Shown here: one piece after another, positions 18,301 through 27,711 of the stretch
Layout of the letters: the number at the start of each line of letters is the position of its first letter
Numbering within the stretch: position 1 is the stretch's first letter
NCBI GenBank assembly: GCA_028699065.1
Contig: JAQVVH010000001.1
Coordinates: 357,860 to 421,859 of the forward strand
Direction: 5' to 3'
From: Gallionella sp.
Lineage (GTDB): Bacteria > Pseudomonadota > Gammaproteobacteria > Burkholderiales > Gallionellaceae
DNA: 64,000 bases
Program-made: the position numbers and the translations under genes
Notes under the pieces: generated by a model
Databases searched by the model: none
Told to the model about the DNA's origin: nothing
The model's input: only the letters and a program-made list of their open reading frames with translations

Positions 18301-19266
18301 CCCGCGCAGCCGGCGGGCAGCGATGCCTGGGTGTACATGATCGAACATCCGCAGGGCAGCTTCGCAATTTTTGTCAGCCACATCACTAACGGCGAAGCGC
18401 ATCCGTTCGAAGCGTGGGTCAACGGCGCCGAGCAGCCGCGCGGCCTGGGGGCACTGGCAAAAACACTTTCGATGGACATGCGAGCCGAGGACAAGGGCTG
18501 GCTAAACATGAAACTCGCCGTGCTGGAAAAAGCAGCAGGCGACGATGCTTTCGATATGCCTTTCCCGCCGCAGGGCGACACGCGGCGCGTGCCCAGTCTG
18601 GTCTCCGGATTCGCGCAGATCGTGCGTTACCGTTGCGAACAACTGGGTGCGCTGGAAATGCAGCCCGGCGATGTCACACCGGTGCTTGATGCGATGTTTT
18701 CGCGCAAGGAGCCCAAGGTCAGCCCGGACGGCACCATGAGCTGGACGGTGGATGTGCTGAATCACGCCGGTGGTGACGATTTTGTACTCGGTCTCAAGGA
18801 ACTCGTGCTGCCGGACGGCCAGCGCCGGCCTTATTCCGTCTGGCTTGCCGGCGAATATCCGCGCGCCCTCGACGGCCTGTGCAAGGTACTGAGTCTGGAC
18901 ATGCGGGTGATTGATCCGGCGTGGATCGGCATGAAGCTGCGCAAGCTGCTGAACTATCCCGAACCGCTGGGTGATTTTATGGCCAGAATTCCGGGCAGCG
19001 AAAAATCCCAGACCTGGCCTTCCACGGTCGCCTATGTCGCGCGGCTCATGATTCACCGCTACGCGATGCTCGGCATTCTGACGGAAGAAGGCTACCCGGT
19101 CTCCGAAGCCGGTATTCTGGCGGCCCCGCAAGCGCAGAAAAAACAGGCGGGAGATTTGCACTTGATCGCCGGAAAAAAATGTACCGAATGCGGCAATCGC
19201 ACTGTCATTCGCAAGGACGGCTGCGATTTCTGCACGGCCTGCGGCGCGGTCGGGGCCTGCGGCTGA
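15325..19266 (+). CDS. nrdJ: Adenosylcobalamin-dependent ribonucleotide reductase with intein
   Basis: Class II reductase making deoxyribonucleotides with coenzyme B12, working with or without oxygen. The precursor is 1313 residues; removing the 363-residue intein (291-653) leaves 950. The first redox Cys is in LINCFVQP. The catalytic loop is split by the intein: ATNP before it, and [19 protein letters not shown] after it, whose first Cys (654) should be the thiyl-radical residue. Two tandem TSCPD-type modules follow (around 18300-18660 and 18730-19080). The C-terminus is a cysteine-rich tail (CTECGNR ... [14 protein letters not shown]), probably the reducing swivel. No cobalamin riboswitch or NrdR box was recognised upstream. 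Confidence 0.95.
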   Translation: MNTAPSAAELPEQEVTPEVLREKYCKDGEQTANEVRRRVARALATTENDADTWEQPFLWALQNGFIPGGRINSAAGTRLQATLINCFVQPVGDAISGINDGKPGIYDALQQAAETMRRGGGVGYDFSDIRPRDALVKGTNSRASGPVSYMRVFDRSCETVESAGARRGAQMGVLRCDHPDIEAFIHAKDQGDLRNFNISVGVTDAFMQAVVADANWELVHKAIPSNLALANGAHQRADGLWVYRSLKATELWRQIMQATYDHAEPGVLFLDKINRDNNLAYLEKIEATNPCVTADTWIMTTEGPRQVVELMGRPFAAFVDGKPWASTSDGFFKTGDKPVVHLKTQEGYALRLTADHQLRRTRLTRYAQQDEWVKAGDLQAGDLLVLHNQREVSGWQGEGTTEQGYLLGLLLGDGVLKNKEAVLSVWEHAGSASIRESVSRAAECLTQRADHRGWHNIAGRGEYRFKSANLLALARQFGMHEHKRIGEEIEQASSDFYRGFLCGLFDADGSVQGSQEKGISIRLSQSSQPTLEAAQRMLARLGIISKIYSFRREAGFKLLPDGHGGEKHYPVKAQHELIIANDNLIRFADLVGFSDAEKQRKLKQLLSAYRRVPNRERFATTVKTIEPAGTEAVYDAQIPGINAFDANGFYAHNCGEQPLPSYGCCDLGSINLTRFVRQPFTAEAAFDFENFGKVAALAVRMLDNVLDATVWPLKEQQAEAQAKRRVGIGFTGLGDALVMLCLRYNSAKGRAMAARIAESMRDACYAASVDLAIEKGAFPLFDAERYLAEPNFAARLPEALQQRIRKHGIRNSHLLSIAPTGTISLAFADNASNGVEPPFSWFYFRNKRMADGSKKSIQVEDHAWRLYRHLGGNTDALPDYFVTALEMSALDHMEMVAAVQPFVDTAISKTVNVPADYPFAEFENLYLEAWKRGLKGITTYRPNSVLGAVLEVKPVEPGKDAPQDIDQSDADRRVVLDVMPTPALASLRWPGRPAQPAGSDAWVYMIEHPQGSFAIFVSHITNGEAHPFEAWVNGAEQPRGLGALAKTLSMDMRAEDKGWLNMKLAVLEKAAGDDAFDMPFPPQGDTRRVPSLVSGFAQIVRYRCEQLGALEMQPGDVTPVLDAMFSRKEPKVSPDGTMSWTVDVLNHAGGDDFVLGLKELVLPDGQRRPYSVWLAGEYPRALDGLCKVLSLDMRVIDPAWIGMKLRKLLNYPEPLGDFMARIPGSEKSQTWPSTVAYVARLMIHRYAMLGILTEEGYPVSEAGILAAPQAQKKQAGDLHLIAGKKCTECGNRTVIRKDGCDFCTACGAVGACG
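16195..17283 (+). mobile_element. Intein with LAGLIDADG homing endonuclease in NrdJ
   Basis: In-frame 363-residue insert. The splice junctions read NP|CVTADTW and YAHN|CGEQ. N-terminal block A begins with Cys ([10 protein letters not shown]), and block B has the TxxH motif (LTADHQL). The two endonuclease dodecapeptides are LLGLLLGDG (Asp at residue 413 of the precursor) and LFDADGS (506-510), both with their catalytic Asp. The C-terminal blocks are VYDAQIPG and [10 protein letters not shown], with penultimate His and terminal Asn, and Cys at +1. All residues needed for class 1 splicing are present, so it should be active in splicing and perhaps in homing. Confidence 0.95.
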
Positions 19267-19332
19267 TTCCGGCTGTGATAAATTTCGCCTGACAACAAGA
19301 CTGCCACTATTGCCTGACACAGGAGTTATTCC

Positions 19333-20940
19333 ATGCCGTCCCGCCGTATCCAGATTTTCGACACCACGCTGCGCGATGGTAATCAGACCGCCGGCATCAA
19401 TTTTTCCGCCGAAGACAAAAAGCGTATCGCCGACCGTCTGGCGGAATTTGAGATCGACTGGATCGAAGGCGGCTGGCCGGGTGCAAGCCCCAAGGATGAC
19501 CAGTTTTTCGAACTCATGCGCGACCGCCAGTGGACGCACAGCAAGCTCGTCGCTTTCGGCTCGACCGCACGGCCCCGCCATGCCACCGACGCCGATCGGG
19601 GCCTGCTAAGGTTGGCGGAAAGCGGCGCGGATGCGGCGTGTATTTTCGGCAAGAGCTGGGATCGCCATGTCACGGTAGCGCTGGGAATTTCACTCGAAAA
19701 CAACCTTGAGCTCGTGCGCGAATCGGTGCGGTTTTTAAAGCAGCATCTGCCGACGGTATTTTTTGACGCCGAACATTTCTTCGACGGATACAGCGCCAAT
19801 CCGGATTACGCGCTGGCGGTGCTGTCCGCCGCACGCGATGGCGGCGCGGACGGGCTGATTCTGTGCGACACCAACGGCGGCAGCATTCCCTACCGGATTG
19901 CGGAAGTCACCACCGAAGTGCTGCGTCAGTTCCCCGGCCTCACCATCGGTATTCACGCCCATAACGACAGCGAGCTTGCCGTGGCAAATTCCATCGCGGC
20001 GGCACGCGTTGGCGCGACCCAGGTGCAGGGCACTATCAACGGCATCGGCGAGCGCTGCGGCAACGCCAACCTCGTTTCCATCATTCCCACGCTGCAACTC
20101 AAGATGGGGCTGGATTGCGGCGTCACGCCGGAACGTATGAAACAGCTTTCATCGCTCTCCAGTTTTGTGAATGAGATGGCGAACCGCTTGCCCTGGCGCC
20201 ATCAGCCCTATGTCGGCCTCAACGCCTTTTCGCACAAAGGCGGCATTCACGTTTCGGCTATCGCGAAATCCTCCGACCTGTACGAACATATCCCGCCGGA
20301 AGTGGTCGGCAATGTGCAGCGCGTGCTCGTCTCGGATCAGGCCGGGCGCAGCAACGTACTCTTCAAGGCCGGCGACCTGGCCGGCACGGACGATCTCGAC
20401 CCCAACGATCCTGCCGTTGCGCACGCTGTTGCGCGCATCAAGGAACTGGAAGCCCAGGGTTACGCCTACGAAGGTGCGGATGCCTCGTTCCAATTGCTGT
20501 TGCTCAAAGCCATGAACCGCTTCCGGCATTTCTTTGAACTGGAAGGCTTCCGCGTGCTGGATCAGAAACAGGGACACGAGGGCGAAGTGCAATCCGAAGC
20601 CACCGTCATGGTGCGCGTCGGTCAGGGTTTCTCGCACACGGCCGCGCTGGGCAACGGTCCGGTCAATGCCATCGACCAGGCCCTGCGCGCCGCTCTGCTC
20701 CCCTACTACCCGCAACTCGAAAACATGCGGCTTTCCGACTACAAGGTGCGCGTCCTCACCACCACCGCAGCCACACAGGCCGCCGTGCGCGTGCTGATCG
20801 AGTCCACCGACGGCGTGCGCAAATGGGGCACGGTCGGCGTCTCCACCAACATCATCGACGCGAGCTATCAGGCACTGGTGGACGCCATCGAATACAAACT
20901 GCTGATTGATCAGGCCGCGCCGCCGGCAACGGCCGGTTAA
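19333..20940 (+). CDS. cimA: (R)-citramalate synthase
   Basis: Condenses pyruvate and acetyl-CoA to citramalate, the threonine-independent entry to isoleucine synthesis. It has 535 residues, usual for CimA and longer than LeuA catalytic domains alone. The HMGL-like barrel starts with the DTTLRDGNQT motif (residues 9-18), and the metal site HAHND is clear at about residue 213. The C-terminal LeuA-type allosteric domain runs from about 385 to the end, so isoleucine feedback is likely. SD: CAGGAG 9 nt before the ATG. It converges with ychF with a gap of 6 nt. 2-Isopropylmalate synthase is less likely because the N-terminal GGWPGASPKDDQFF segment is CimA-like. Confidence 0.92.
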   Translation: MPSRRIQIFDTTLRDGNQTAGINFSAEDKKRIADRLAEFEIDWIEGGWPGASPKDDQFFELMRDRQWTHSKLVAFGSTARPRHATDADRGLLRLAESGADAACIFGKSWDRHVTVALGISLENNLELVRESVRFLKQHLPTVFFDAEHFFDGYSANPDYALAVLSAARDGGADGLILCDTNGGSIPYRIAEVTTEVLRQFPGLTIGIHAHNDSELAVANSIAAARVGATQVQGTINGIGERCGNANLVSIIPTLQLKMGLDCGVTPERMKQLSSLSSFVNEMANRLPWRHQPYVGLNAFSHKGGIHVSAIAKSSDLYEHIPPEVVGNVQRVLVSDQAGRSNVLFKAGDLAGTDDLDPNDPAVAHAVARIKELEAQGYAYEGADASFQLLLLKAMNRFRHFFELEGFRVLDQKQGHEGEVQSEATVMVRVGQGFSHTAALGNGPVNAIDQALRAALLPYYPQLENMRLSDYKVRVLTTTAATQAAVRVLIESTDGVRKWGTVGVSTNIIDASYQALVDAIEYKLLIDQAAPPATAG

Positions 20941-20946
20941 ACCTGT

Positions 20947-22038
20947 TTAGACGTTGAACAGGAAATTCATAATATCGCCGTCCTGCACGACGTAGTCTTT
21001 CCCTTCGACGCGCATCTTGCCCTTCTCCTTCGCGCCGGCTTCGCCGCCGCAGGCGATAAAGTCTTCGTAGGAGATGGTCTGTGCGCGGATGAAGCCTTTT
21101 TCGAAATCGGTGTGAATGACGCCCGCAGCCTGCGGTGCAGTATCGCCCTTGTGGATGGTCCAGGCGCGCACTTCTTTCACACCGGCGGTGAAATAAGTTT
21201 GCAGCCCGAGCAGGTCGTAACCGGCGCGGATCAGGCGGTTCAGGCCCGGCTCTTGCAGTCCCAGATCGGCCAGAAATTCCAGTTTGTCGGTATCGTCCAG
21301 ATCGGCCAGTTCCTGCTCGATCTTGGCACAGAGCGCGACAACCGGCGCACCTTCCTTCGCAGCATGTTCGCGCAGACGATCGAGATGCGGGTTGTTCTCA
21401 AAACCGTCTTCGAGCACGTTGCCCACATACATGGCGGGTTTGATGGTGAGCAGGCACAACGGCTTGATCAATGCTTTGTCGTCATCCGATAAATCCAGGG
21501 TGCGCGCGGGCCGGCCTTCGTTTAGATGCGGCAGCAGTCTTTCGAGCACGGCGACGAGTTTTTGCGCATCCTTGTCGCCCGATTTGGCTTTCTTGCCTTC
21601 GCGCTGAATCGTGCGTTCGACCGCCGAAAGATCGGCCAGCGCCAGCTCGGTGAGAATCACTTCGATGTCGGAAATGGGATCGACTTTGCCGGCCACGTGT
21701 ACCACGTTCTCGTCGTCAAAACAGCGTACGACGTTCACGATGGCATCCGTTTCGCGAATGTTGGCGAGAAACTGGTTGCCCAATCCTTCGCCTTTGGACG
21801 CGCCCGCCACCAGGCCCGCGATATCGACAAATTCGACGATGGCATGTTGCACGCGCTGCGGGTTGACGATTTTGGATAGCCCATCCAGACGTGGATCGGG
21901 CACTTCAACGATACCGACGTTCGGCTCGATGGTGCAGAAGGGATAGTTTTCCGCCGCGATGCCCGCCTTGGTGAGCGCGTTGAACATGGTGGATTTACCC
22001 ACATTGGGGAGACCGACGATTCCGCATTTCAAACTCAT
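20947..22038 (-). CDS. ychF: Obg-family ATPase YchF
   Basis: 363 residues, the standard length. This translation-associated P-loop protein prefers ATP over GTP and is linked to ribosome binding and oxidative stress response. The G1 motif is GLPNVGKST near the N-terminus, followed by an Obg-like G3 (DIAGLV). The usual NKxD is replaced, as in all YchF, which explains the ATP preference. A TGS domain forms the C-terminus ([18 protein letters not shown] ... MNFLFNV). It follows pth by 12 nt, the usual order in proteobacteria. Confidence 0.96.
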   Translation of the reverse strand: MSLKCGIVGLPNVGKSTMFNALTKAGIAAENYPFCTIEPNVGIVEVPDPRLDGLSKIVNPQRVQHAIVEFVDIAGLVAGASKGEGLGNQFLANIRETDAIVNVVRCFDDENVVHVAGKVDPISDIEVILTELALADLSAVERTIQREGKKAKSGDKDAQKLVAVLERLLPHLNEGRPARTLDLSDDDKALIKPLCLLTIKPAMYVGNVLEDGFENNPHLDRLREHAAKEGAPVVALCAKIEQELADLDDTDKLEFLADLGLQEPGLNRLIRAGYDLLGLQTYFTAGVKEVRAWTIHKGDTAPQAAGVIHTDFEKGFIRAQTISYEDFIACGGEAGAKEKGKMRVEGKDYVVQDGDIMNFLFNV

Positions 22039-22050
22039 AATGATTTCCTT

Positions 22051-22626
22051 CTAGGCACTGTGCAGCTTTAGCATGGCTGCTTCCTGTTTTCCCTCGACGA
22101 TCAATGGAGCTACGTCGAGCGCGCGTTGCAGTGCCTGTTCGATGGCGTCGCGCTCTTCGCGACGCGGGTTGTTTAACACAAAATTACTGACTTCCGCGCG
22201 TTCGCCCGGATGGCCGATGCCGAGACGCAAACGCCAGAAATCGCGACTGCCCAGATGGGCGATAATGTCCTTCAGCCCGTTGTGACCGCCATGGCCGCCG
22301 CCCTGCTTCAGTTTGGCGTTTCCCGGCGGCAGATCCAGCTCGTCGTGTACCACCAGAATTTCGGCCGGCGCGATTTTGTAAAACTGCACCAGCGCACCGA
22401 CCGATCGGCCGCTGACATTCATGAAGGTCTGCGGTTTGAGCAACCACAGCTCGTGACCGCGCCAGACACCGCGTGCGGCCAGTCCGTGAAACTTGTTCTC
22501 GCTGCGAAAATTGAACCCCTCCGCCCGAGCAAAAGCGTCCAGCCACCAGCACCCAGCGTTATGGCGGGTGTCTTCATATTCACGTCCGGGATTACCCAGA
22601 CCAACGATCAGGCGAATGGCAGTCAT
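22051..22626 (-). CDS. pth: Peptidyl-tRNA hydrolase
   Basis: Releases tRNA from peptidyl-tRNAs dropped by ribosomes; essential and cytoplasmic. It has 191 residues as usual. The N-terminal [17 protein letters not shown] carries the catalytic His (TRHN) and Asn. Later motifs [14 protein letters not shown] and [10 protein letters not shown] are all intact. The gene lies between rplY and ychF on the same strand. A terminator-like hairpin separates it from rplY, so a part of transcripts may stop before it. Confidence 0.97.
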   Translation of the reverse strand: MTAIRLIVGLGNPGREYEDTRHNAGCWWLDAFARAEGFNFRSENKFHGLAARGVWRGHELWLLKPQTFMNVSGRSVGALVQFYKIAPAEILVVHDELDLPPGNAKLKQGGGHGGHNGLKDIIAHLGSRDFWRLRLGIGHPGERAEVSNFVLNNPRREERDAIEQALQRALDVAPLIVEGKQEAAMLKLHSA

Positions 22627-22635
22627 GTCAGCAAA

Positions 22636-22675
22636 AAGACAAAACCCGCCATGCCGAAATCAGCAATGGCGGGTT
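22636..22675 (-). terminator. Terminator-like hairpin after rplY
   Basis: Read on the minus strand, AACCCGCCAT and ATGGCGGGTT pair across a 13-nt loop, followed by TTG and then a CTTTTT run. It lies in the 68-nt gap between rplY and pth. Confidence 0.7.
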
Positions 22676-22694
22676 CGCCGGGATCACGTCCGGA

Positions 22695-23315
22695 TTACTT
22701 CTTTTCTTCTTCGGCAGCCGCAGCTTCAGCAGCCGCTTCGATACCGCCACGCGGCACCTGAATGGTCGCAACAACGGCTTCGCCGGTATGTGTACCATGG
22801 GCAGCCAATTCCACGCCCTTCGGCAGTTTGATGTCGGACACGTGCACGGACTGGCCGAGATCAAGCGCACCCAGATCCACCTCGATGAAGGCAGGCAGAT
22901 CCGTCGGCAAACAGATCACATCCAAATCGTTCATCACGTGCATGATCTTGCCGCCACCCAGCTTGACGCCCGGGCCGGCCTCTTCGTTCAGGAAGTGCAG
23001 CGGCACCTTGATGTGCATCTTTTGCTTGACGTCCACGCGCTGGAAGTCGAGGTGCAGCACTTGCTGGCGGAAAGGGTGCATCTGGAAATCGCGCAGCAGC
23101 ACGGCATCCTTTTTGCCTTCGACGTTCACGGTCAGCACGGAAGCGTGGAAGGCCTCCTGGCGCAGACGGTGATAGATCTCGTTGTGATCCATGTCGATCA
23201 TCACGACATCGCCGGAACCGTAGATAATACCTGGCACACGGCCGGTATTACGCAGACGGCGGCTCGCACCCGTACCTTGCGTACTGCGAATTGTTGCATT
23301 GATTTCGATTGTCAT
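22695..23315 (-). CDS. rplY: 50S ribosomal protein L25 (Ctc-type, long form)
   Basis: Binds 5S rRNA in the large ribosomal subunit. The 206 residues show the two-domain Ctc (TL5-like) form rather than the short 94-residue E. coli L25. The N-terminal 5S-binding domain is followed by a beta-rich C-terminal domain (from about residue 100), ending in an Ala/Glu-rich tail with Lys. The start has a good ribosome site (GGAGAAG). It lies between prs and pth, the usual order in betaproteobacteria. Confidence 0.96.
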   Translation of the reverse strand: MTIEINATIRSTQGTGASRRLRNTGRVPGIIYGSGDVVMIDMDHNEIYHRLRQEAFHASVLTVNVEGKKDAVLLRDFQMHPFRQQVLHLDFQRVDVKQKMHIKVPLHFLNEEAGPGVKLGGGKIMHVMNDLDVICLPTDLPAFIEVDLGALDLGQSVHVSDIKLPKGVELAAHGTHTGEAVVATIQVPRGGIEAAAEAAAAEEEKK

Positions 23316-23325
23316 TTCACTTCTC

Positions 23326-23358
23326 CAAAAAACAGAATCGTCCGCGACCAGACGATTC
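23326..23358 (-). terminator. Terminator-like hairpin between prs and rplY
   Basis: On the minus strand GAATCGTC and GACGATTC pair across an 8-nt loop and are followed by TGTTTTTT. It sits 11 nt before the rplY start codon, so it could act as an attenuator or as an RNA-processing site. Confidence 0.65.
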
Positions 23359-23396
23359 CGGGTTGGCGACGACCCCCGTGGCCGTCGCGCATCTTT

Positions 23397-24356
23397 TTAC
23401 TCGGTGAACAGTGAGCTCACCGATTCTTCGTTATTGATCCGGCGGATGGTTTCCGCCAGCAATTCCGCCGTGCTCAGCTGGCGGATGCGGCCGCAGTTGC
23501 GGGCGGCGTCGTTCAGCGGAATCGTGTCCGTAACCACCAGCTCGTCCAGCGCCGAATTCTCGATCCGGCTGATGGCCGGCCCAGACAATACCGGATGGGT
23601 ACAGTAAGCCAGCACGCGGGACGCGCCTTTTTCCTTGAGCGCGTTGGCGGCTTCGCAAAGTGTGTTCGCGGTATCCACCATGTCGTCCATGATCAAACAG
23701 GTACGTCCCACCACGTCGCCAATGATATTCATCACCTTGGCCACGTTCGGCTTCGGCCGGCGCTTGTCGATGATGGCCAGATCGGCATCCATCTGCTTCG
23801 CCAGGGCACGGGCACGCACCACGCCACCCACATCCGGCGAAACCACAATCAGATTTTCGTAGTTCTGCTTCCAGACATCCGACAGCAAAATCGGGCTGGC
23901 GTAGATGTTGTCCACGGGAATATCGAAAAAGCCCTGAATCTGGTCGGAGTGCAAATCCATCGTCAGCAGGCGATCAACACCGGCCGCGGAAAGCATATCG
24001 GCCACGACCTTGGCGGTAATCGCAACGCGCGCCGAGCGCGGCCGGCGATCCTGGCGGGCATAGCCGAAATACGGCATGGCAGCGGTAATCCGCCCGGCAG
24101 AGGCACGCTTGAGCGCGTCCACCATGACCATCACTTCCATCAGGTTGTCGTTGGTTGGTGCGCAGGTGGATTGCAGGACGAAGACGTCCTTGCCACGAAC
24201 ATTCTCGAGCAACTCGACCATCACTTCGCCATCGGAGAAGCGGCCCACGGTTGCCCGGCCCAAATGAATGTGCAGATACTGCGCTACGGATTCGGCAAGC
24301 TTGGGATTCGCATTGCCGGTGAAAATCATCAGGCTGTCAAAGGAAGACACGTGCAA
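23397..24356 (-). CDS. prs: Ribose-phosphate pyrophosphokinase
   Basis: Makes PRPP from ribose 5-phosphate and ATP for nucleotide, His, Trp and NAD synthesis. It has 319 residues, class I length. The PRPP-binding loop ([12 protein letters not shown]) and the regulatory-flexible loop segment ([11 protein letters not shown]) are clear; a metal/active site His is in [16 protein letters not shown]. It lies 42 nt after the tRNA-Gln gene on the same strand, so transcription may come through the tRNA from ispE. Confidence 0.97.
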   Translation of the reverse strand: MHVSSFDSLMIFTGNANPKLAESVAQYLHIHLGRATVGRFSDGEVMVELLENVRGKDVFVLQSTCAPTNDNLMEVMVMVDALKRASAGRITAAMPYFGYARQDRRPRSARVAITAKVVADMLSAAGVDRLLTMDLHSDQIQGFFDIPVDNIYASPILLSDVWKQNYENLIVVSPDVGGVVRARALAKQMDADLAIIDKRRPKPNVAKVMNIIGDVVGRTCLIMDDMVDTANTLCEAANALKEKGASRVLAYCTHPVLSGPAISRIENSALDELVVTDTIPLNDAARNCGRIRQLSTAELLAETIRRINNEESVSSLFTE

Positions 24357-24398
24357 CCCCGCTTTAATGAACGCCGATCCGGCGGAATTCCTGCAAAC

Positions 24399-24473
24399 TG
24401 GCTGGGGAGGTAGGGATCGAACCTACGAATGCCGGAATCAAAATCCGGTGCCTTACCACTTGGCGACTCCCCA
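24399..24473 (-). tRNA. tRNA-Gln (anticodon TTG)
   Basis: 75 nt on the minus strand. The acceptor stem is TGGGGAG/CTCCCCA with discriminator G and an encoded CCA end. The D arm is GCC-AAGTGGTAA-GGC. The anticodon stem CCGGA/TCCGG holds loop TTTTGAT (anticodon TTG), and the T arm has GGTTCGATCC. The 5' end is only 5 nt after the ispE stop codon, which implies release from an mRNA by RNase P. Confidence 0.97.
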
Positions 24474-24478
24474 ATTAA

Positions 24479-25339
24479 CTAATCGGGCACCCAATCCTGC
24501 AACGGATGCCGCATCAAACCTTGTACCACCACACCGCGCATATCCTGCGGCAATTGCCGCAACACGTTTTCGGCGGCCTCTCGTCCGGAAAATCCGGCAA
24601 ACACACAAGCGCCGGAACCCGTCATCATCGATGGCCCGAACCCTGCCAGCCACTCGAGATAACGCGCCACTTCGGGATAGTGCTCGCACACTACGGCCTG
24701 CAAGTCATTATGCAATCGTGAATCTTGTTGCATAAGCCGTTCCGAGAGGGCGCGCATTGTGAGGGAATCCGTGTCGCGTGTCAATTCCGGGCGCGCAAAA
24801 ATCTCTGCCGTCGGCACATGAACCGGCGGGAACAGCACGACATACCAGACCTCCGGCAGCGTCATCGCCTGCAGACGTTCACCGACGCCTTCGGCAAAGG
24901 CATTCTCGCCAAACACGAACACCGGAACATCCGCTCCCAGCCGCAACCCCAGTTGCATCAGCCGTTCGCGCGACAGGCCCAGCGCCCAGAGGCGGTTCAG
25001 GGCGATCAATGTGGTTGCGGCGTCCGAACTGCCACCCCCCAGCCCCCCGCCCATGGGAATGTGTTTCTCCAGAGTAATGTCCGCCCCCAGCGCGCAGCCG
25101 GTCTCGGCCTGCAAAAGACGCGCGGCGCGCACGCACAAATCCTGCGATTCCGGAACGCCGGCAATTTCCGAAATGCGGCGCACAACGCCGTCCTCGCGCA
25201 GCTCGAAACGCATGACGTCCTGCAAATCGATAAAACGAAACAGGGTTTGCAGCAGGTGATAACCATCCGGTCGCCGGCCGACCACATGCAAGAAAAGATT
25301 GAGTTTGGCCGGCGCGGGGCAGCTCAACACACGGTTCAT
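24479..25339 (-). CDS. ispE: 4-diphosphocytidyl-2-C-methyl-D-erythritol kinase
   Basis: The ATP-dependent kinase of the MEP pathway to isoprenoids. It is a GHMP kinase: the N-terminal substrate motif PAPAKLNLFLHVVGRRPDGY and the glycine-rich ATP loop MGGGLGGGSSDAA are intact, as is the C-terminal MTGSGACVF. I start at the ATG at 25337-25339 (MNRVLSCPAPAK), 2 nt after the lolB stop, with GGAAG upstream. An ATG 18 nt earlier overlaps lolB and lacks a ribosome site. It lies in the run TPR gene-lolB-ispE-tRNA-prs. Confidence 0.95.
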   Translation of the reverse strand: MNRVLSCPAPAKLNLFLHVVGRRPDGYHLLQTLFRFIDLQDVMRFELREDGVVRRISEIAGVPESQDLCVRAARLLQAETGCALGADITLEKHIPMGGGLGGGSSDAATTLIALNRLWALGLSRERLMQLGLRLGADVPVFVFGENAFAEGVGERLQAMTLPEVWYVVLFPPVHVPTAEIFARPELTRDTDSLTMRALSERLMQQDSRLHNDLQAVVCEHYPEVARYLEWLAGFGPSMMTGSGACVFAGFSGREAAENVLRQLPQDMRGVVVQGLMRHPLQDWVPD

Positions 25340-25341
25340 GG

Positions 25342-25908
25342 CTAATTCGGCTTCCATTCGTCGATGAGAAGTTGTACCTGCAAATCGTCACGCTGCAGCT
25401 GCAAACGGGTCGGCAAGCTATCGGCCGCCTCGCCGGCATAGCCTTGATAGCGCACCTCCCAGCCGGATTGGCGCAACCGGGCGAGGCGCCCCAGCGGATC
25501 TTTTTCAATCTGCGCAGGCAAGCCGCTCTGCGGCTGCGCCCGCACCCAGTCGGGCAAGCCCTCCAGCGGCAACTGCCAGCCCAGCACTTTCTCCATCAGG
25601 GTTGCGGCATCTTCCGCGTGATAGCGCCGCGAACCATCTTCCAGAACCGCGCCGTAACCGTCACGATAGACGCGCGCGGCCGTTTGCCCGAGCGGCCCGA
25701 GCAGGAGCACCTCGTCGATGCCGGCCCGGTGCGTCCAGTGCAAACCGGCACTCTGCCGCTTGTCGTTGTGGCGAATGGCGATACGCCCGTTCAGCACAAA
25801 CTCGCCTGCCGGCTGCATGGCACGCGACGTCAGCCCAGGCTCGACCGGCACCGTGCTGCATGCCGCCAGCGCCAGTCCGAAAAAGATACCGGCCCACCCG
25901 CGTTTCAT
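25342..25908 (-). CDS. lolB: Outer-membrane lipoprotein LolB
   Basis: Receives lipoproteins from LolA at the outer membrane. It has 188 residues. A signal peptide with lipobox (LALAACS) makes Cys17 or so the lipidated residue. The body shows LolB traits: FVLNGRIAIRHNDKRQSAGLHW, then GPLGQTAARV and the C-terminal RLQLQRDDLQVQLLIDEW. The start overlaps the stop of the TPR gene by ATGA, and ispE follows at once, an order kept in many beta- and gammaproteobacteria. Confidence 0.93.
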   Translation of the reverse strand: MKRGWAGIFFGLALAACSTVPVEPGLTSRAMQPAGEFVLNGRIAIRHNDKRQSAGLHWTHRAGIDEVLLLGPLGQTAARVYRDGYGAVLEDGSRRYHAEDAATLMEKVLGWQLPLEGLPDWVRAQPQSGLPAQIEKDPLGRLARLRQSGWEVRYQGYAGEAADSLPTRLQLQRDDLQVQLLIDEWKPN

Positions 25909-27635
25909 GGGGCATCAAATTTGCGCATGACGGCTTGCAGCTGCGCATGATTCGGATGAACTTTCAGGCTTTCCCGCCAAACCTTGCGCGCTTCTTCCCT
26001 GTCACCGCGCACCCACAGCACTTCGCCCAGATGCGCGGCGATCTCCCCGTCGGGATTGGCGGCCAGGGCACGCCGCAGCATGGCGATACCTTCCTCCAGC
26101 CGTCCGCTGCGGTAATACCCCCAGCCTACGCTATCCATGATGGCAGGATCGTTCGGCGCAAGTTGCAGCGCCTTTTCTACCAGCTGCAAGGCTTCCGGAA
26201 TTCGCTCCTTGCGTTCCAGCAGACTGTAGCCCAAGGCATTGTAGGCATGCGCATGCGCCGGCTGAATCCGGATCAATTGACGCAACCACTTTTCGGACTG
26301 CGCAAATCGCCCCATGCGATCAGCCTGCATCGCTGTCTCATACAACAGATCCGGATGATTCGGCAGCTTATCCAGCCCCTTTTCCAACACCTGTAGCGCA
26401 TCGGCATCACGTCCGGCGTCACGGAGCAATTGTGCCTCGACAACCAGCAACTGCACGCGCTGCCGGTTGTCTTGAACTTCGGTGTGTTGCAGCACTTCGC
26501 GGGCGCCCGCCAGATCGCCGGACTGCTTAAGCAACTGGGCCGCGCGCAAACGCGCCGGAAAAACATAGTCGCCCGAGGCCACCGCGCGATAGCGGGTCAG
26601 CGCCGCCTGTTGATCGGATTTGGCCTCATAGAGCTGGCCCAGATAAAACTGCACCGCGTCGCTGGCCGGCCCGTCTTTGTCGAGCAACGCCAGCAATTCC
26701 TGCTCCGCGGCCTTCAGGTCGTTAAGTTGCAGTGAAACCAGCGCCACCGCCAGTGCGAATTCGGCACTATCCGGCTTCTCGCGGGACAGCGCACGAAAGG
26801 CTTCGCGCGCCGGCTCGTATTGCTTCTGATCCAGCAATGCCCGCGCATACTGGAGACGAATTTCGATGGCTTGCGGATGCTGGGACACATAGCCGCGCAA
26901 CAGGCTCAGCCCCGCTTCCGGACTGTTGACCATCAACAGCTGCGCCTCAAAAGAAGCCGCGGCATCCCAATCCGGACGCAGACGGCGCGCCTCGCGAATT
27001 TCCTGCATTGCCAGCACTGGCTGGTCGGCCGACCGGGCCAGTTGCGCCAGCGCCCAGTGTGTTTCCGCCACCGCAGGGTGGGCCGCGGTCAACGCCTGCA
27101 TTAAGCGCAGTGCCAGCGCCTTGTCGGGAGATGCCGCGAGCAACTGGTATACCTGCACCCATCCGCGCGCGGACTGATCCGGTTCGGCAGCCAGCATCGC
27201 GGCAAGCTCGGATTTCGCCTCGTCATACTTGCCGCCGCGCAGTAGCACCGAAGCCAGCATTCTGCGAACAACCTGATTGTCGGGCTCAATTTCCTGCCAC
27301 ATGCGCAAGGCGTGCAGCGACTTGGTCATATCTCCGGATTCAAATGCCAATTGCGCCGCCCGGCGCGCCAGCCGCGGATCGCCGGTTTTGTCGGTCAGGT
27401 CGGCGGCGCCTTGCGCAGCCAGATCGTTATAGCCCCGCTGCGCGGCAATTTCGATCAGCAGATATTCATACAGCAACTCATCGGTCAACTCGATGCGCGG
27501 CAGTTCTGGTGTGGGTTCAACCGGCGCGACCTCGGGCGCGGAGGCCTCCGAAACGGCGTCCGCGGGCTTTTGCGGTTGCTGGGCACAACCCAGCAGCAGC
27601 GCGCTAAAAACAAACACCAACAGGGAACGATTCAT
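25905..27635 (-). CDS. TPR-repeat lipoprotein
   Basis: About 576 residues. I prefer the ATG at 27633-27635 to the GTG 30 nt upstream, because it opens a normal lipoprotein signal (MNRSLLVFVFSALLLGCAQQ, lipobox LLLGC). After a Pro/Glu-rich linker come many tetratricopeptide repeats, for example HAHAYNALGYSLLERKERIPEA and DPAIMDSVGWGYYRSGRLEEG near the end. Probably a periplasm-facing scaffold at a membrane. The partner is unknown, but coupling to lolB hints at envelope work. No enzyme motif is seen. Confidence 0.85.
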   Translation of the reverse strand: MNRSLLVFVFSALLLGCAQQPQKPADAVSEASAPEVAPVEPTPELPRIELTDELLYEYLLIEIAAQRGYNDLAAQGAADLTDKTGDPRLARRAAQLAFESGDMTKSLHALRMWQEIEPDNQVVRRMLASVLLRGGKYDEAKSELAAMLAAEPDQSARGWVQVYQLLAASPDKALALRLMQALTAAHPAVAETHWALAQLARSADQPVLAMQEIREARRLRPDWDAAASFEAQLLMVNSPEAGLSLLRGYVSQHPQAIEIRLQYARALLDQKQYEPAREAFRALSREKPDSAEFALAVALVSLQLNDLKAAEQELLALLDKDGPASDAVQFYLGQLYEAKSDQQAALTRYRAVASGDYVFPARLRAAQLLKQSGDLAGAREVLQHTEVQDNRQRVQLLVVEAQLLRDAGRDADALQVLEKGLDKLPNHPDLLYETAMQADRMGRFAQSEKWLRQLIRIQPAHAHAYNALGYSLLERKERIPEALQLVEKALQLAPNDPAIMDSVGWGYYRSGRLEEGIAMLRRALAANPDGEIAAHLGEVLWVRGDREEARKVWRESLKVHPNHAQLQAVMRKFDAP

Positions 27636-27711
27636 CGGATTAACCGGATTTTGATGCGGGCGCACATATTAGGTTATATTTCGCCCAGCCCACAACCACG
27701 GCAGTTATCTC

